64,000 bases of DNA, from the NCBI RefSeq assembly GCF_036323735.1, contig NC_086039.1, positions 157,217,627-157,281,626 of the forward strand, read 5' to 3'. The DNA comes from Rattus norvegicus. Lineage: Eukaryota; Chordata; Mammalia; Rodentia; Muridae. A program made the position numbers and the translations under genes. Of this stretch, positions 51,406 through 64,000 are shown in pieces. Below the pieces are notes generated by a model. That model worked only from the letters and a program-made list of their open reading frames with translations. It did not search any database and was not told where the DNA came from. Numbering within the stretch: the stretch's first letter is position 1; each line of letters starts with the position of its first letter.

Positions 51406-54400
51406 ATGCACACTGTCTGCCTTCTCCCATTGCTATTCTTCACCATAGGAGGGTGCCTGGGTAGCAGCAGGCCGTTTCGTACCTTTGTGGTGACAGATAC
51501 CACACTGACTCACCTGGCTGTGCACCGAGTGACTGGGGAGGTGTTTGTAGGTGCCGTGAACCGAGTTTTCAAGCTGGCTTCAAATCTAACTGAGCTACGG
51601 GCCCATGTCACAGGGCCCATTGAGGACAATGCTCGCTGCTACCCACCCCCTAGCATGCGTGTGTGCTCCCACCGCCTGGTGCCTGTGGACAATGTGAACA
51701 AGCTGCTCCTCATAGACTATGCAGCCCGTCGCTTGGTAGCTTGTGGCAGCATCTGGCAGGGCATTTGCCAGTTCCTGCGTCTGGATGACCTCTTCAAGTT
51801 GGGTGAGCCCCACCATCGCAAGGAACACTATCTGTCAGGGGCCCAGGAGCCTGATTCCATGGCTGGCGTCATTGTTGAACAGGGCCAGGGGCCTAGCAAG
51901 CTGTTTGTGGGCACCGCTGTTGATGGCAAGTCTGAGTACTTTCCCACCTTGAGTTCCCGTAAGCTCATCGACGATGAGGACAGTGGAGATATGTTCAGTC
52001 TGGTGGGTGAGCCTGTTGGTTTTGTCCTCTTTCCCCTGCTTCTTATGAGTCCAGATCTTACTCACTCCTTTCTCTTAGTCCTGGTCCTTGGGAAAACTTT
52101 GTTTGAGAGAGGAATTTATGACCCTTCACTGTCACATAGATGTAGACCAGCTGCTGAGGACAGGAAAATGGGCAGAGTTTACCTGTGGAAAGTCTGTCTA
52201 TAGAGAGGCCAATTGCACTCTGTAACATGGATCCCAGTAATTGTCGAGGCCGGGCAGATGGGAGATCACAGGGGAAACCTTTGGAAAACCACATTGTTGG
52301 AACAGGGTTGGGAAGTCAAGGTGGGGTGGGGAGCAGGCCTTCATCCCACCCTCATACTTTGCTCTAATCTCCAGGTGTACCAGGATGAGTTTGTCTCTTC
52401 TCAGATCAAGATCCCTTCAGACACACTGTCCTTGTACCCTGCCTTTGACATCTACTACATATATGGCTTTGTCAGTGCCTCCTTCGTGTACTTCTTAACA
52501 TTGCAGCTGGATACCCAGCAGACACTGCTGGATACAGCAGGCGAGAAATTCTTCACATCTAAGATTGTGCGCATGTGTGCCGGGGACTCAGAGTTCTACT
52601 CTTACGTAGAGTTCCCTATTGGCTGCTCCTGGCGTGGTGTGGAGTACCGCTTGGTGCAGAGTGCCCATCTGGCCAAGCCAGGCCTGCTACTGGCCCAGGC
52701 TCTGGGTGTGCCAGCCGACGAGGATGTGCTCTTCACCATCTTCTCTCAAGGCCAGAAGAATCGAGCCAACCCACCTCGGCAGACCATCCTTTGCCTCTTC
52801 ACCCTCAGCAGCATTAATGCCCACATTCGGCGCCGAATCCAATCGTGCTACCGTGGGGAGGGCACGCTGGCCTTGCCCTGGCTGCTGAATAAGGAGCTGC
52901 CCTGCATCAACACCGTGAGCCCTTTGCTTGCCCTGCTGTCCCTGTGCTGGATATGACAGCTCTGGCTTTCTGCCCTTCTGCTGAGTGGCTGTTTGTCCCA
53001 GTCCTAGGCTTGGCATGGTCATGGGAGTGGCAGCTTAGTTTTGATTTGATACCCGCTCTAGCTTTCTTGAGAGTCTTACTCTCTTTTCTCTTCTTCTATC
53101 TTGGCCAGTGTCTTGTTCATATACTGCCATCTTCCTTTTCCTGCCTCTAGATTCATCCCACCTTTCTCCTTGCTCTATCTCGTCTTAAAGGACCAGGCTT
53201 CTCCTTCCCCTGCTTTCCATCCCCAGTCCTGTTTTCCCATGGGGTTCTAGGGGAAACAAACTGTCAAGCATGTCCAGAGGGCAGTGGCTTCCAAGTTCTG
53301 CTCCTTTACAGAATGTGAAATCTGATAGCATCTGTCTAGCTTGAACTCTCACTCACCCCTCCTGTGTCACCAGCCCATGCAGATCAATGGAAACTTCTGT
53401 GGGTTAGTGTTGAATCAACCATTGGGTGGCCTACACGTGATTGAGGGGCTACCCTTGCTGGCTGACAGCACTGATGGCATGGCCAGTGTGGCTGCCTACA
53501 CCTACCACCAGCACTCTGTGGTTTTCATCGGTACACGCAGCGGTAATTTGAAGAAGGTTAGTCCTAGAACCCTTGTCTTGTGGAATTGGGGATGTTTTCC
53601 ATACTATGAGAAGAAGGGCTGAGGGACAGAATATGCACACGAGCCTGGGTAATCCTGGATAGAGTGTGATAACTTCCCAGGTTAAGCCTCAAGAACGGAG
53701 TCCTGTTCCTTTGGTGGCTCCTCTGCCATTGACCTTCACCAGCATTGTTTTGGCTGAATTGAGGATCGCATTTGCCTCAGTCTAAGACTATGGCTTTTGG
53801 AGCTATAAACCTACAAACTGAGTACAGGCTCAAGGAGGCTATGTCTAACCAGCTCGATTGTAATCTAGAAAGTCCCTGGCTGAAGAGTATGCCCTGGGTG
53901 CAGGGAGCTATGGTAGCATGAAGCTGACTTGTCATTTTCTCTTTACTGTCTTGTGGCCCAGGTGCGAGTTGATGGCTCTCAGGATGCCCAACTATATGAA
54001 ACGGTCTCTGTGGTGCAGGGCACCCCCATACTTCGAGACCTGCTCTTCAGCCCTGACCACCGACACATCTACCTCCTGAGTGAGAAGCAGGTGGGCCCGT
54101 GGTGGGTGGTGGTGGGTGGTGGGGCAAGGGTGGGCTGTGTGCTGATGTGGCTGTCCCCAGGTGAGCCAACTCCCGGTGGAGACCTGTGAGCAGTATCTGA
54201 GCTGTGCTGCATGCCTGGGCTCAGGGGACCCACACTGTGGTTGGTGTGTGCTACAGCACAGGTGAGGGAAGAGGGTGCGGGATGTGGGGCAGCAGTGGGA
54301 TCCCTGGGGCCATTATCTTGGGAGACAGAGGATTTAGGAGGGCCTTGCCAGCTGGACAGGAGCCAGCCACACTTGCTATTACTTTCCTTCACCCACTTGC

Positions 54401-55984
54401 CCAGTTTTCCCAGCCTTGAGCCTTCCCCTCCCTCCCTTCTCCTCCACTTTCTCCAGCTAATGAGCGGAACTTCTACCCTGAGTGACGTCCCTTGGATCTC
54501 AGGGGATGAGGCCAAGGTACACTGTTGCCTGGCAGTATGAGCTGGGTATGCTGTCCTCTGTCCCACCTCAGCCTCTACTGCACCCCAATCTGGGCCCTCC
54601 TGGGATAGTGCTCGGACTGTTCTGGCCTGTCCTCCTGCAGGTGCTGCCGTGAAGGGGCCTGTCCAGGTGCCTCTGCCCCACACGGCTTTGCAGAAGAGCT
54701 GAACAAATGTATACAAGTGCGGGTTCGGCCTAATAATGTATCAGTGACATCCTCTGGGGTGCAGGTAAGTGACATAGAGGATACTTGGCCCTGTATATGC
54801 TTCATGAGTGAGGCTGAACCCTCCTCTGAGCCCTCTGTTTCCTCTAGCTGACAGTAGCCATGCGCAATGTGCCAGACCTCAGTTTGGGTGTGAGCTGTTC
54901 CTTTGAGGAAGTGACTGAAAGTGAGGCTATTCTGCTGCCCTCTGGAGAGCTACGATGCCCTTCACCATCTCTTCAGGAGCTCCAGACACTTACCAGAGGG
55001 CATGGTCAGTGGGATGGGGCAATCTGGAGTGTTGTGGGGCAAGGCAGGATCCCAGACTAGTTGGTGATAGCCATCTGGCTTGCTGCAGGGGCAACTCATA
55101 CTGTGCGGCTTCAGCTGCTCTCCATGGAGACTGGTGTGAGGTTTGCTGGGGTTGACTTTGTCTTCTACAACTGCAGTGCCCTCCAGTCGTGAGTACCTGG
55201 TCCAGAATCTGTCCCTAGCCCTGGAGATAGTAGATAGGTGCTCTGAAATGTATAAGACTTGCACTGTAACTTTCTCTAGGGTTTCGGGGGTGAGTTGTTG
55301 AGTCTTCCTGCTGTCATCACTCTCTCCAATCCTGATCCTCACTATGTGGCTTGGGCAGGTCCTGCCTGCCTTCTTCGTTTGTTCCCCAGTGTGTCTTGTG
55401 GGTAGGTGACACAGCTCAGTATGACCTTCTCTGTTATTTCTGAAGCCACTTCTCCCTCCAGGTGTATGTCCTGTGTTGGCAGCCCTTACCCCTGCCACTG
55501 GTGTAAGTACCGTCATGTGTGCACCAGCCACCCACACGAGTGTTCCTTCCAGGAGGGCAGGGTCCACAGCCCTGAGGTGAGGTGGTGCTGTGCACTGTGC
55601 AAGAGGCTGGGCTCCTTGGGGGCTGGCCTCTCACATTTTTTGTTTGCTCTCCCATTTCCTTGTGCCTGGAGAAAGGTAGGTAGACCAGTATGCCTCTGAC
55701 TGATGTTCTCCTCCCAGGGCTGCCCAGAGATCCTGCCTCGAGGGGACCTCTTGATTCCTGTGGGTGTCATGCAGCCTCTAACTCTGCGGGCTAAGAACCT
55801 GCCACAGCCTCAGTCAGGGCAGAAGAATTATGAATGTGTGGTCCGTGTACAGGGGCGGCAACATCGGGTACCTGCAGTGCGCTTTAATAGCAGCAGCGTG
55901 CAGTGCCAGAATGCCTCGGTAAGACCCAGAGTGCAGGGTGGGCCAGTCAGTTTATTTTTTTGTTTGTTTTATTTTATTTTTGTG

Positions 55985-56019
<35 letters not shown>

Positions 56020-59000
56020 CGCGCACACACACGCACAGGCAATATTTTACTGTATTTTGTATTTGGTTGGCTTTGGTCTATGCCTAGCTTACTTATGTGG
56101 AAGCCTCTAGTTGGCCCTGGCAGGCCCTTTTTTAGTCTTTTTTGAGGGATTCCTTCCTTAAGTTGGCAAGGAATTTGCTTATCTTATTTGTGCTCATGGT
56201 TCCATTTTTCTTAGTACTTCTATGAAGGTGATGAGTTTGGTGACACTGAACTGGACTTCTCTGTGGTCTGGGATGGAGATTTCCCCATTGATAAGCCTCC
56301 TAGCTTCCGAGGTGAGGGGTGACATGGGGCCAAGGAGCATGATTCCTGGGGGCAGGATTGGCAGTGCTGGGGGCAAGTCTGGAGGTCCTAGAGCCCTCTG
56401 CTTTTCTGCCATTGCCTGCTCCATCAGTAGCCTCCTGTGCCTACAGCCCTTCTTTACAAGTGCTGGGCTCAGCGGCCTAGCTGTGGCCTCTGCCTCAAGG
56501 CTGATCCCCGATTCAACTGTGGCTGGTGCATCTCGGAGCACAGGTGCCAGCTTCGGGTTCACTGCCCAGCTCCCAAAAGTAACTGGATGCACCCAAGCCA
56601 GAAGGGGGCCCGATGCAGCCATCCCCGAATCACCCAGGTTAGCTTCACCTCCAAATCCTATCTTCTTTTTTGGGCATGTGTGAATCTGGCCTGATCTTGC
56701 CTGTTATCCTTCTCTGCAGATTCACCCACTAACAGGACCCAAGGAGGGGGGCACCCGGGTCACCATTGTGGGTGAGAACCTGGGCCTCACTTCCCGTGAG
56801 GTTGGCCTTCGAGTAGCTGGTGTACGTTGTAACTCCATTCCCACCGAATATGTCAGTGCTGAAAGGTGAGTGTGGCTATGTGAGCACCCTGTCCTTGTTT
56901 ACCACAGCTGGTCCTGACCTTCTGTGACTCTTAGGATCGTATGTGAGATGGAGGAATCGTTGGTGCCCAGCCCACCACCTGGGCCTGCTGAGCTCTGTGT
57001 AGGTGATTGTTCTGCTGACTTCCGCACACAGTCCCAGCAACTCTACAGCTTTGTGGTGCGTGGTTTAACTACTTACTCCTTTTCCTTCCCTATCTGGGGA
57101 AATGTGCAGTGGCCCTTGGATGAGGCTGGCTTCTCTACCTCTTCTCAAGGACTGTTTCTTCCCTAGACCCCAACACTTGACCGTGTAAGTCCTACTCGGG
57201 GCCCAGCTTCTGGGGGAACTCGGCTCACCATCTCTGGAACTTCTCTGGATGCTGGTAGCAGGGTCACAGTTATTATAAGAGATGGAGAGTGCCAGTTTGT
57301 GAGGTGAGCCTGAGTACAAGCTGTCTAGAGTTGAGCAATGTGTGGAGGGCTATGGGGGCAGGGTAGCTGAAGGTGCCAGGCCATCTGCTTCAAGCCTACC
57401 TACTTACCTGTGTAGGAGAGATGCTGAGGCAATCGTGTGTATCTCACCTATCTCCACTCTGGGCCCCAGTCAGGCCCCTATCATCCTTGCCATCGACCAT
57501 GCCAACATCTCCAGCACTGGAGTCATCTATACCTACACTCAGGACCCTACTGTCACACACCTTGAGCCCACCTGGAGCATCATCAAGTGAGAACCTGAGG
57601 ACAGTGGGGTTGAGGACTGAGTTGGGGCCCTGAAAGTCTTGGGGCTTTATCTGTTACTGGGGCTTTGGGGCATCAAGTGATTCCTCCTTCCTGAACCCTC
57701 CCCTTAGTAGGGGCCACAGAGTTGTCCTTCCCAAATAGAGCTTGGCACCTGCTGAGTGAACCAAGGTCAGAGGCTCTGAGCTCTCAGAAAAACCTTGGTA
57801 ACTTCAGGCAGGGTGGGAAGGGAGCCTGAGACCTTTACCCATCTATGCAGTGGAAGCACCTCCATCACTGTGAGTGGAACCCATCTGCTGACAGTGCAAG
57901 AACCCCGTGTACGAGCCAAGTACCGTGGTATTGAGACCACTAATGTGAGTAGTGGATTTCTATCCCTGTCCTACCCTTGCTACTCATAGCTTCATTCCCT
58001 GAGGTAATTGCTATTGTCTTCACAGACATGCCAGGTGATCAACGACACTGCAATGCTATGTAAGGCCCCTGGCATCTTCCTTGGGCATCCTCAGCCTCGG
58101 GCCCAAGGCGAGCACCCTGATGAGTTTGGCTTCTTGCTGGACCACGTGCAGGCAGCCCGCTCCCTCAACCGTTCTTCCTTCACCTACTACCCTGATCCCA
58201 GCTTTGAACCACTTGGGCCCTCTGGTGTGCTAGATGTCAAACCTGGTTCGCATGTTGTATTGAAGGTGCTGGAGATAAGGATAGGGAGTAGAAAGGAGGG
58301 GAAGAGCAGAGAGCTGGAGTGCTTGACTGTTTATGTGTGGGTTATCCACTGCTAGGGCAAGAACCTGATCCCTGCTGCAGCTGGCAGCTCCCGCCTCAAC
58401 TACACAGTGTTGATTGGAGGACAACCATGTGCACTAACTGTCTCAGATACTCAACTTCTGTGTGATTCCCCTAGCCAGACAGGCCGGCAACCTGTTATGG
58501 TGGGTATGGGCTCAGGAGGCCACCAGGGCAGCCTTGACTGTGTGTGGGAGTTGGTTCACCTCAAGCTTGCCCTTACAGGTGCTGGTGGGTGGCCTGGAGT
58601 TCTGGTTGGGCACCCTGCACATCACTGCTGATCGGGCACTGACCTTACCGGCTATGGTGGGGCTGGCAGCAGGAGGAGGGCTCTTGCTGCTGGCCATCAC
58701 TGTTGTACTGGTTGCCTACAAGCGAAAGACTCAGGATGCAGACCGCACACTTAAGCGACTTCAGCTACAGATGGACAACCTGGAGTCTCGTGTGGCCTTG
58801 GAGTGCAAGGAAGGTGCCTAAAGCAGGGGGTGTAACACCACAGTGTGTGGGAGCTGAGGAACTTCCCTGCCTCTTGCTCAACTCACTCTGCCCCATTCTT
58901 CCCCAGCTTTTGCTGAGTTACAGACAGATATCAACGAACTGACAAACCACATGGATGGTGTGCAGATCCCCTTCTTGGACTACCGGACCTATGCTGTGCG

Positions 59001-62000
59001 CGTACTTTTCCCTGGCATTGAGGCTCACCCAGTGCTCAAGGAGCTGGATGTGAGCCCCCCCTGAAGCCTGTCCATGTTTTGTTTCCCCCATAAACAAAAT
59101 CACTTCCTAGTCTCTGAGACTCCCTGGTCCCCACAGACTCCCCCCAATGTGGAGAAAGCCCTGCGCCTATTTGGACAGTTGCTGCACAGCCGTGCCTTCC
59201 TGCTCACCTTCATCCACACTTTGGAGGCCCAGAGCAGTTTCTCCATGCGTGACCGTGGTACTGTGGCCTCACTCACCATGGTGGCCCTGCAGAGTCGGCT
59301 TGACTATGCCACTGGGCTGCTCAAGCAACTGCTGGCTGACCTCATAGAGAAAAACCTTGAGAGCAAGAACCACCCAAAGCTGCTATTGCGCAGGTATGTA
59401 ACTATCTTGTGTAGCCTCTCCCCCAGCCCACTCTTACATTTCCTGCTTGGGCCCCTACCTCTGTTCAAGCCTCACCCTTGTCAGACCAGGGCCTTAGGAC
59501 TATCTCTTACCATAGGACAGAGTCAGTGGCTGAGAAGATGCTCACCAACTGGTTCACATTCCTGCTGCATAAGTTCCTGAAGGTGTGCTTGGGTGGGCTG
59601 GGTTGCAGGGGAGGAATGTCCAGGGGTGGGTACAATTGATTGATAGGCCAGACAGGCAGCCAGCTATGCCCCTGACCCTGAGTGTAGGAGTGCGCCGGGG
59701 AGCCACTCTTCCTGCTGTACTGCGCCATCAAGCAGCAGATGGAGAAAGGTCCCATCGATGCCATAACAGGCGAGGCCCGCTACTCCTTAAGTGAGGACAA
59801 GCTCATCCGTCAGCAGATCGACTATAAGACCCTGGTGAGCATGGGGCCATGTGAGCAGGAAATGAGGTAGAGGAGTCTGGCTTAGGAATCATGCTGAGGT
59901 TCCTTTATTCTTAGACTCTGCATTGTGTGTGCCCGGAGAGTGAGGGCAGTGCCCAGGTCCCGGTGAAGGTTCTTAACTGTGATAGCATCACCCAGGCCAA
60001 AGACAAGCTGTTGGATACCGTGTACAAGGGTATTCCATACTCTCAGCGCCCCAAAGCTGAGGACATGGACTTGGGTAAGGTCCCTGCCTTTTCTCCTAGC
60101 TCCCACGTATCCAACCCTCCCAGGGAGCTCATATTCTGTACCTGAGCTCTGTTCCTTAAAAGGAGTGTGTCTAAGTCCTTGTGTGGGTGAATGTCCCTAA
60201 AAGTTGACTGTGGCCTACAGAATGGCGCCAGGGCCGTATGGCCCGAATCATCCTCCAAGATGAGGATATCACTACAAAGATTGAGTGTGATTGGAAGAGG
60301 ATCAACTCACTGGCTCACTACCAGGTGAGGAACTTAGAGTCTATTCAGCCCCAGGGACACCTATGAGCAGTGGCGAGTTCTCCTCCCATCCCTTATCCCT
60401 ATATTCATGAGTGCTTCTCATAGGGCCTTGGTTGCCACTGTACATGCATATTAAGAGTCTGAATGAATGGTGGCCCCTTGGCTCCTTCTGTATCTTTGGA
60501 CCTCCAGGTGACTGATGGTTCCTTAGTAGCACTGGTGCCCAAACAAGTGTCTGCCTATAACATGGCCAACTCATTCACCTTCACCCGTTCACTTAGTCGC
60601 TATGGTAGGTATCTACATTGTGGTGGCCTTTCCTGGTCCTATGCTCTTTAATTAAGGCCGTAACTTAGGAATCCCCAAGTAGCTATCTTGATCCATTTGG
60701 AAAGACCTTCATTATTTTGGGCCCCTGAGTGGTCTTCAGTTCCGTAGAGCCTAATAGGGAGGGGTGGCAAGGATAGGTGGGTCCCATAAACTCCTGGGCT
60801 TCTGGAAGAGAATGAAGCAAGAGGGTGGGTAATGGTTAGGGCCTGTATGGCTTAAGGGTCACATCTGTCCTCTGCCCTAGAGAGTTTGCTCCGTGCTGCC
60901 AGCAGCCCAGATAGCCTCCGTTCCCGAGCACCTATGCTCACACCTGACCAGGAGGCGGGCACCAAGCTGTGGCATCTGGTGAAGAACCACGACCATGCTG
61001 ATCACCGAGAGGGAGACCGTGGCAGCAAGATGGTCTCAGAAATATATCTGACAAGGCTGCTGGCCACCAAGGTGTGGGCCTGCCCCAGGCTCCCTTGGTG
61101 TCTGCATAGACATCTTCTAGTCCAGTCTTAGCCATGAGATGCTCTTACCAGACAGGGGCCACTTTCTCAGGGCCTTTGCAATAGGACCTCTAGGCTTGAG
61201 GTCAAGCAAAGGTCCATTTTAAGAATGTTGGCCCTTCAGGGAAGTTCTTTATTGAGCTATCCTGCCCCTGTCTATCTGTCAGATTTGGGGAACTTCCTGA
61301 CATGGTTCTTTTACTGTCACTTATAGGGCACGTTGCAGAAGTTTGTGGATGACTTGTTTGAAACTGTGTTCAGTACAGCCCACCGGGGCTCAGCCTTACC
61401 CTTGGCCATCAAGTACATGTTTGACTTCCTGGATGAACAGGCTGACCAGCGCCAGATCAGTGACCCTGATGTGCGCCACACCTGGAAAAGCAACTGGTAC
61501 TTGTTGGTTCCTGGCTGCTGCTGGCTCATTTGAGGGTGGGTGGGAGGAAGAGCCTAGTTATTTAGCTAAGCCCCCAGGCCAATGGAGACAGGTTGACTGG
61601 CAGCTGAATATCCTTCCTTGCAGGGGAGGGGGTGGAATAGTAGTGTGGCCTGGAACTGAATATGAATATAGAAGGTGGGTGCTGCTGGGTTGTGCAGATG
61701 GGAACTGCTAGTCTAGCACTGGGATTGACCTTTTCTAGGGTGCTATGCAGTGTAGAGACACTGATGGCATGGTACAGGTGGAGATAGTGGATGTTTCAGG
61801 GGTGGAGATTGAAGACAAAAAGCCATCTACTCTTACTTCTTTTTCATTGCTGAGTCTAGCAGAAGGTAAAAGAAAAAGCCATTTACCCTAAACATGTTTC
61901 TCCTGTTACTTCAGACAGGAACAAAGTGTGAAGGAAGGTAGTGGGGGAAACATAGGGCCATTAGAGAGTCTCAAGTGTATGTCCTTCTGTTTAGCTTGCC

Positions 62001-63686
62001 TCTGCGTTTCTGGGTGAATGTGATCAAGAACCCACAATTCGTGTTTGACATCCACAAGAATAGCATCACAGATGCCTGCCTCTCTGTGGTAGCCCAGACC
62101 TTCATGGACTCCTGTTCCACATCAGAGCACCGCCTGGGCAAGGACTCACCTTCCAACAAGCTGCTCTATGCCAAGGATATTCCCAATTACAAGAGCTGGG
62201 TGGAGAGGTGGGCCCTGGGATACTGCTGTGTGTGTCTCATGGCAGGCAGGAACTGCCTAAACAACCTGTCTGAGGCTGGCCAGATACAAGAAAAAGCCCC
62301 AGAGGCTGGCCAAACACTGATGGCATGAGCTTTGGCTTTTGTGACATGTGCATGATTGACTCACCCAGGGTCTCTACAGGTACTACCGAGATATTGCAAA
62401 GATGGCATCCATCAGTGACCAGGACATGGACGCCTACTTAGTGGAGCAGTCCCGCCTCCATGCCAATGACTTCAATGTCCTAAGTGCACTCAGTGAGCTC
62501 TACTTCTATGTCACCAAGTACCGTCAGGAGGTATGTTGATGCACTCCATGGACCCCTAGTTGCATGGCTCTGATGATGCAGTGGGTGAGATAGGCAGATT
62601 CCCATAGCTCATGAGCGCCAGCCAGTCTAGCCAATCACTGAGTTCTATGTTCAATGAGAGATATCAAATAACAAGGTGGAAGGCTGGAGAGATGGTTTAG
62701 CAGTTAAGAGCACCTGCTGTTCTTCCAGCACCCACATGGTAGCTCATAGCCCTCTAGCTCCAGTTCCAGGGAATCTGGTCTCCTGTGAGTTCTGTGGACA
62801 CTATACACACATATGATATGCATACATACATGCAGGCAGAACACCTATACACATTTTTTAAAAGATGGGGAATAATAAAGACACCAGGTATTGAACCTCT
62901 GGCCTCCACACACATGCATGTATATCCATATGTACACTTGTACACAGACAAATACAGATGTGCATGGGAGATCAGGTACACTAAAGATAAAGCCCTAGAC
63001 AGGCATGGTGGTACACACCTTTAGTTCCAGCACTTAGGAAGCAAAGATAGGCAGATCTCTGATTTAAGGCTAGGTTGGTCTACAAAGCAAGTTCTAGGAC
63101 AACCAGAGATACATAGAAGGTACTATATTTTAAAAAGGAGCTTACTAAGGGCGATCAAGGGGCTGTAGAGGACCGGGCCAAGCACAGCATTCTTGGCGAC
63201 TCAAATGTCAAAGAGGAAAGAGAGAACTGGCAGGGAATGGGGAGGGAACCCAGAAGTACCGGGTGGAGTCAGCCCCATATCCTGAGCTAGGATCAAGAAG
63301 GCTGTAATGGCAGATTTGCCAAAGAGATGTTGGAGTTTGGGTTAGGAGGGAGCAGGAATTGATAACAGCAAGTATTGCCCACTCTCCAAAGAGGCTACAC
63401 ATGAGCCATGATAGAAGAGTTGGTAATGGTATTTGTAGTCAAGGGGAAGTGGGTGGTTTTGTTGAGAGGTTAGAGGTTTGGAGCATGAGACTGAACACTG
63501 AGAGCGAAGAGCACTTGTGGGAAGCAAGGGCTTTGTGCAGGAGTGGGGCACTGCCTTGGAGTCTTGCTCCAATGGATCATCATCCCCTAGATCCTCACCT
63601 CGCTGGACCGAGATGCCTCTTGTCGGAAGCATAAGCTTCGACAGAAGCTGGAGCAGATCATCACCTTGGTGTCCAGCAGCAGCTGA
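51406..63686 (+). CDS. Plxna3: Plexin-A3, semaphorin co-receptor, 32 coding exons, 1872 aa
   Basis: Single-pass receptor that with neuropilins transduces class 3 semaphorin signals in axon guidance (known). Exons: 51406-52002, 52375-52914, 53374-53556, 53962-54090, 54161-54261, 54641-54764, 54848-55004, 55089-55188, 55462-55576, 55718-55918, 56215-56311, 56447-56637, 56720-56865, 56935-57055, 57167-57303, 57416-57586, 57851-57944, 58026-58265, 58356-58499, 58579-58813, 58907-59049, 59137-59393, 59516-59582, 59688-59834, 59915-60074, 60221-60324, 60508-60604, 60881-61071, 61327-61496, 61995-62207, 62380-62530, 63591-63686; 5619 nt, all GT-AG. Signal peptide at about 1-20 (MHTVCLLPLLFFTIGG); Sema domain to about 485; Cys-rich PSI modules near 490-540, 636-683 and 783-835; IPT repeats to about 1190; membrane span at about 1220-1243, then YKRKTQ. 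The cytoplasmic R-Ras/Rap GAP domain keeps its catalytic arginines at 1407-1408 (LLLRRTES) and 1724 (LPLRFWVN). The frame is open upstream of the ATG, but that part lies before the splice acceptor at 51376. Confidence 0.96.
55985..56037. repeat. (GT)n(GC)n(AC)n alternating purine-pyrimidine tract
   Basis: About 26 bp of GT, 14 bp of GC and 8 bp of AC, then acgcac, in Plxna3 between coding exons 10 and 11. The GT and AC arms around the GC core are partly self-complementary. Confidence 0.95.
62531..63590 (+). other. Plxna3 last intron with SINEs
   Basis: The longest intron inside the Plxna3 coding region. It holds a plus-orientation B3-like SINE at about 62683-62880, further B3/B4-like sequence to about 62985 and a degenerate B1 at about 63000-63140; the final 440 bases are unique. 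Confidence 0.75.
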
Positions 63687-64000
63687 GTGGGGAGATGGTG
63701 AGGAGGGGGCTTCTCACTTCTGAGCCATCCTCCCAGTCGGGGGAGTGTCTGGCTCTAGCCTGGGTTTCCAGGGCTGAGACCCAGATCTGGTGTTGTTGGG
63801 GAGGTTACCAAGCCAAGATGCCCATCGCACCTGGGCCCCCTTCATTAGTGCCTTGCTTTGGGCCCTGCAGGGGGAGGGGATGACAGGACCAAGCTTCCCC
63901 CACCAGCAGCAGCAATATCCCCACCCTCTTGCCCTGGTGTTCCCATGTCAGAAGAGCCCTTGACCACCTTGCTCTGACATCCTACCCACCTATTTATTAA
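63687..64000 (+). other. Plxna3: Plxna3 3' UTR, start (runs off the window)
   Basis: Non-coding, C-rich sequence after the plexin-A3 stop. The window ends at ctatttattaa with no AATAAA reached, so the transcript end lies beyond. Confidence 0.85.

Noticed and set aside
54069..55567. Long antisense open frames (about 200 codons) opposite Plxna3 exons
   Set aside because: They are mirror frames of GC-rich conserved coding exons and introns with no splice, promoter or family support.
56194..56622. Antisense 142-codon frame opposite Plxna3 exons 11-12
   Set aside because: Shadow of real sense exons; its sequence is the complement of the PSI-coding region and resembles no known protein.

Overview
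The window is a mammalian, gene-dense stretch with five spliced protein-coding genes, all on the + strand, in the order Tafazzin - Atp6ap1 - Gdi1 - Fam50a - Plxna3. This is the gene order of human Xq28, so the window is the orthologous X-chromosome block. The organism is a rodent, very probably the rat (Rattus). B1, B2 and B3-type SINEs crowd the introns and spacers, and there are about a dozen nearly identical young ID elements (tRNA-like, about 75 bp plus an A-rich tail) with intact target-site duplications. High ID copy number is a rat hallmark; the species call is an inference from that.

I assembled all five coding sequences exon by exon. Every junction uses GT-AG, and the joined lengths are whole codon counts matching my knowledge of the families: tafazzin 262 aa in 10 coding exons (324-6912); ATP6AP1 463 aa in 10 (13619-20016); GDI1 447 aa in 11 (21398-27106); FAM50A 339 aa in 13 (29034-35860); plexin-A3 1872 aa in 32 (51406-63686) plus a probable non-coding first exon near 49480-49624. 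No coding exon is broken.

Layout: 1-323 Tafazzin promoter and 5' UTR; 7.7-13.3 kb SINE-packed spacer; 13.3-20.7 kb Atp6ap1, almost repeat-free; 20.7-21.4 kb GC-rich Gdi1 promoter with a GCG/GCA repeat in the 5' UTR; 27.9-28.8 kb short spacer; 28.8-29.03 kb Fam50a promoter with a perfect CRE; 36.0-48.95 kb repeat-dense spacer holding nested SINEs, L1 3' ends and microsatellites; 49.0-49.6 kb Plxna3 GC-rich promoter. The window ends inside the Plxna3 3' UTR.

The genes are neighbours by ancestry, not an operon: cardiolipin remodelling in mitochondria (tafazzin), V-ATPase assembly and acidification (ATP6AP1), Rab recycling (GDI1), a nuclear splicing-associated protein (FAM50A) and a semaphorin co-receptor (plexin-A3). 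I found no undescribed biological system. The more unusual signals are an in-frame, stop-free GCN-repeat leader ahead of Gdi1, two ID insertions sharing one target site, layered transposon nests that give relative insertion ages, a GT/GC/AC self-complementary tract inside Plxna3, and a perfect-arm hairpin in the Fam50a-Plxna3 spacer.
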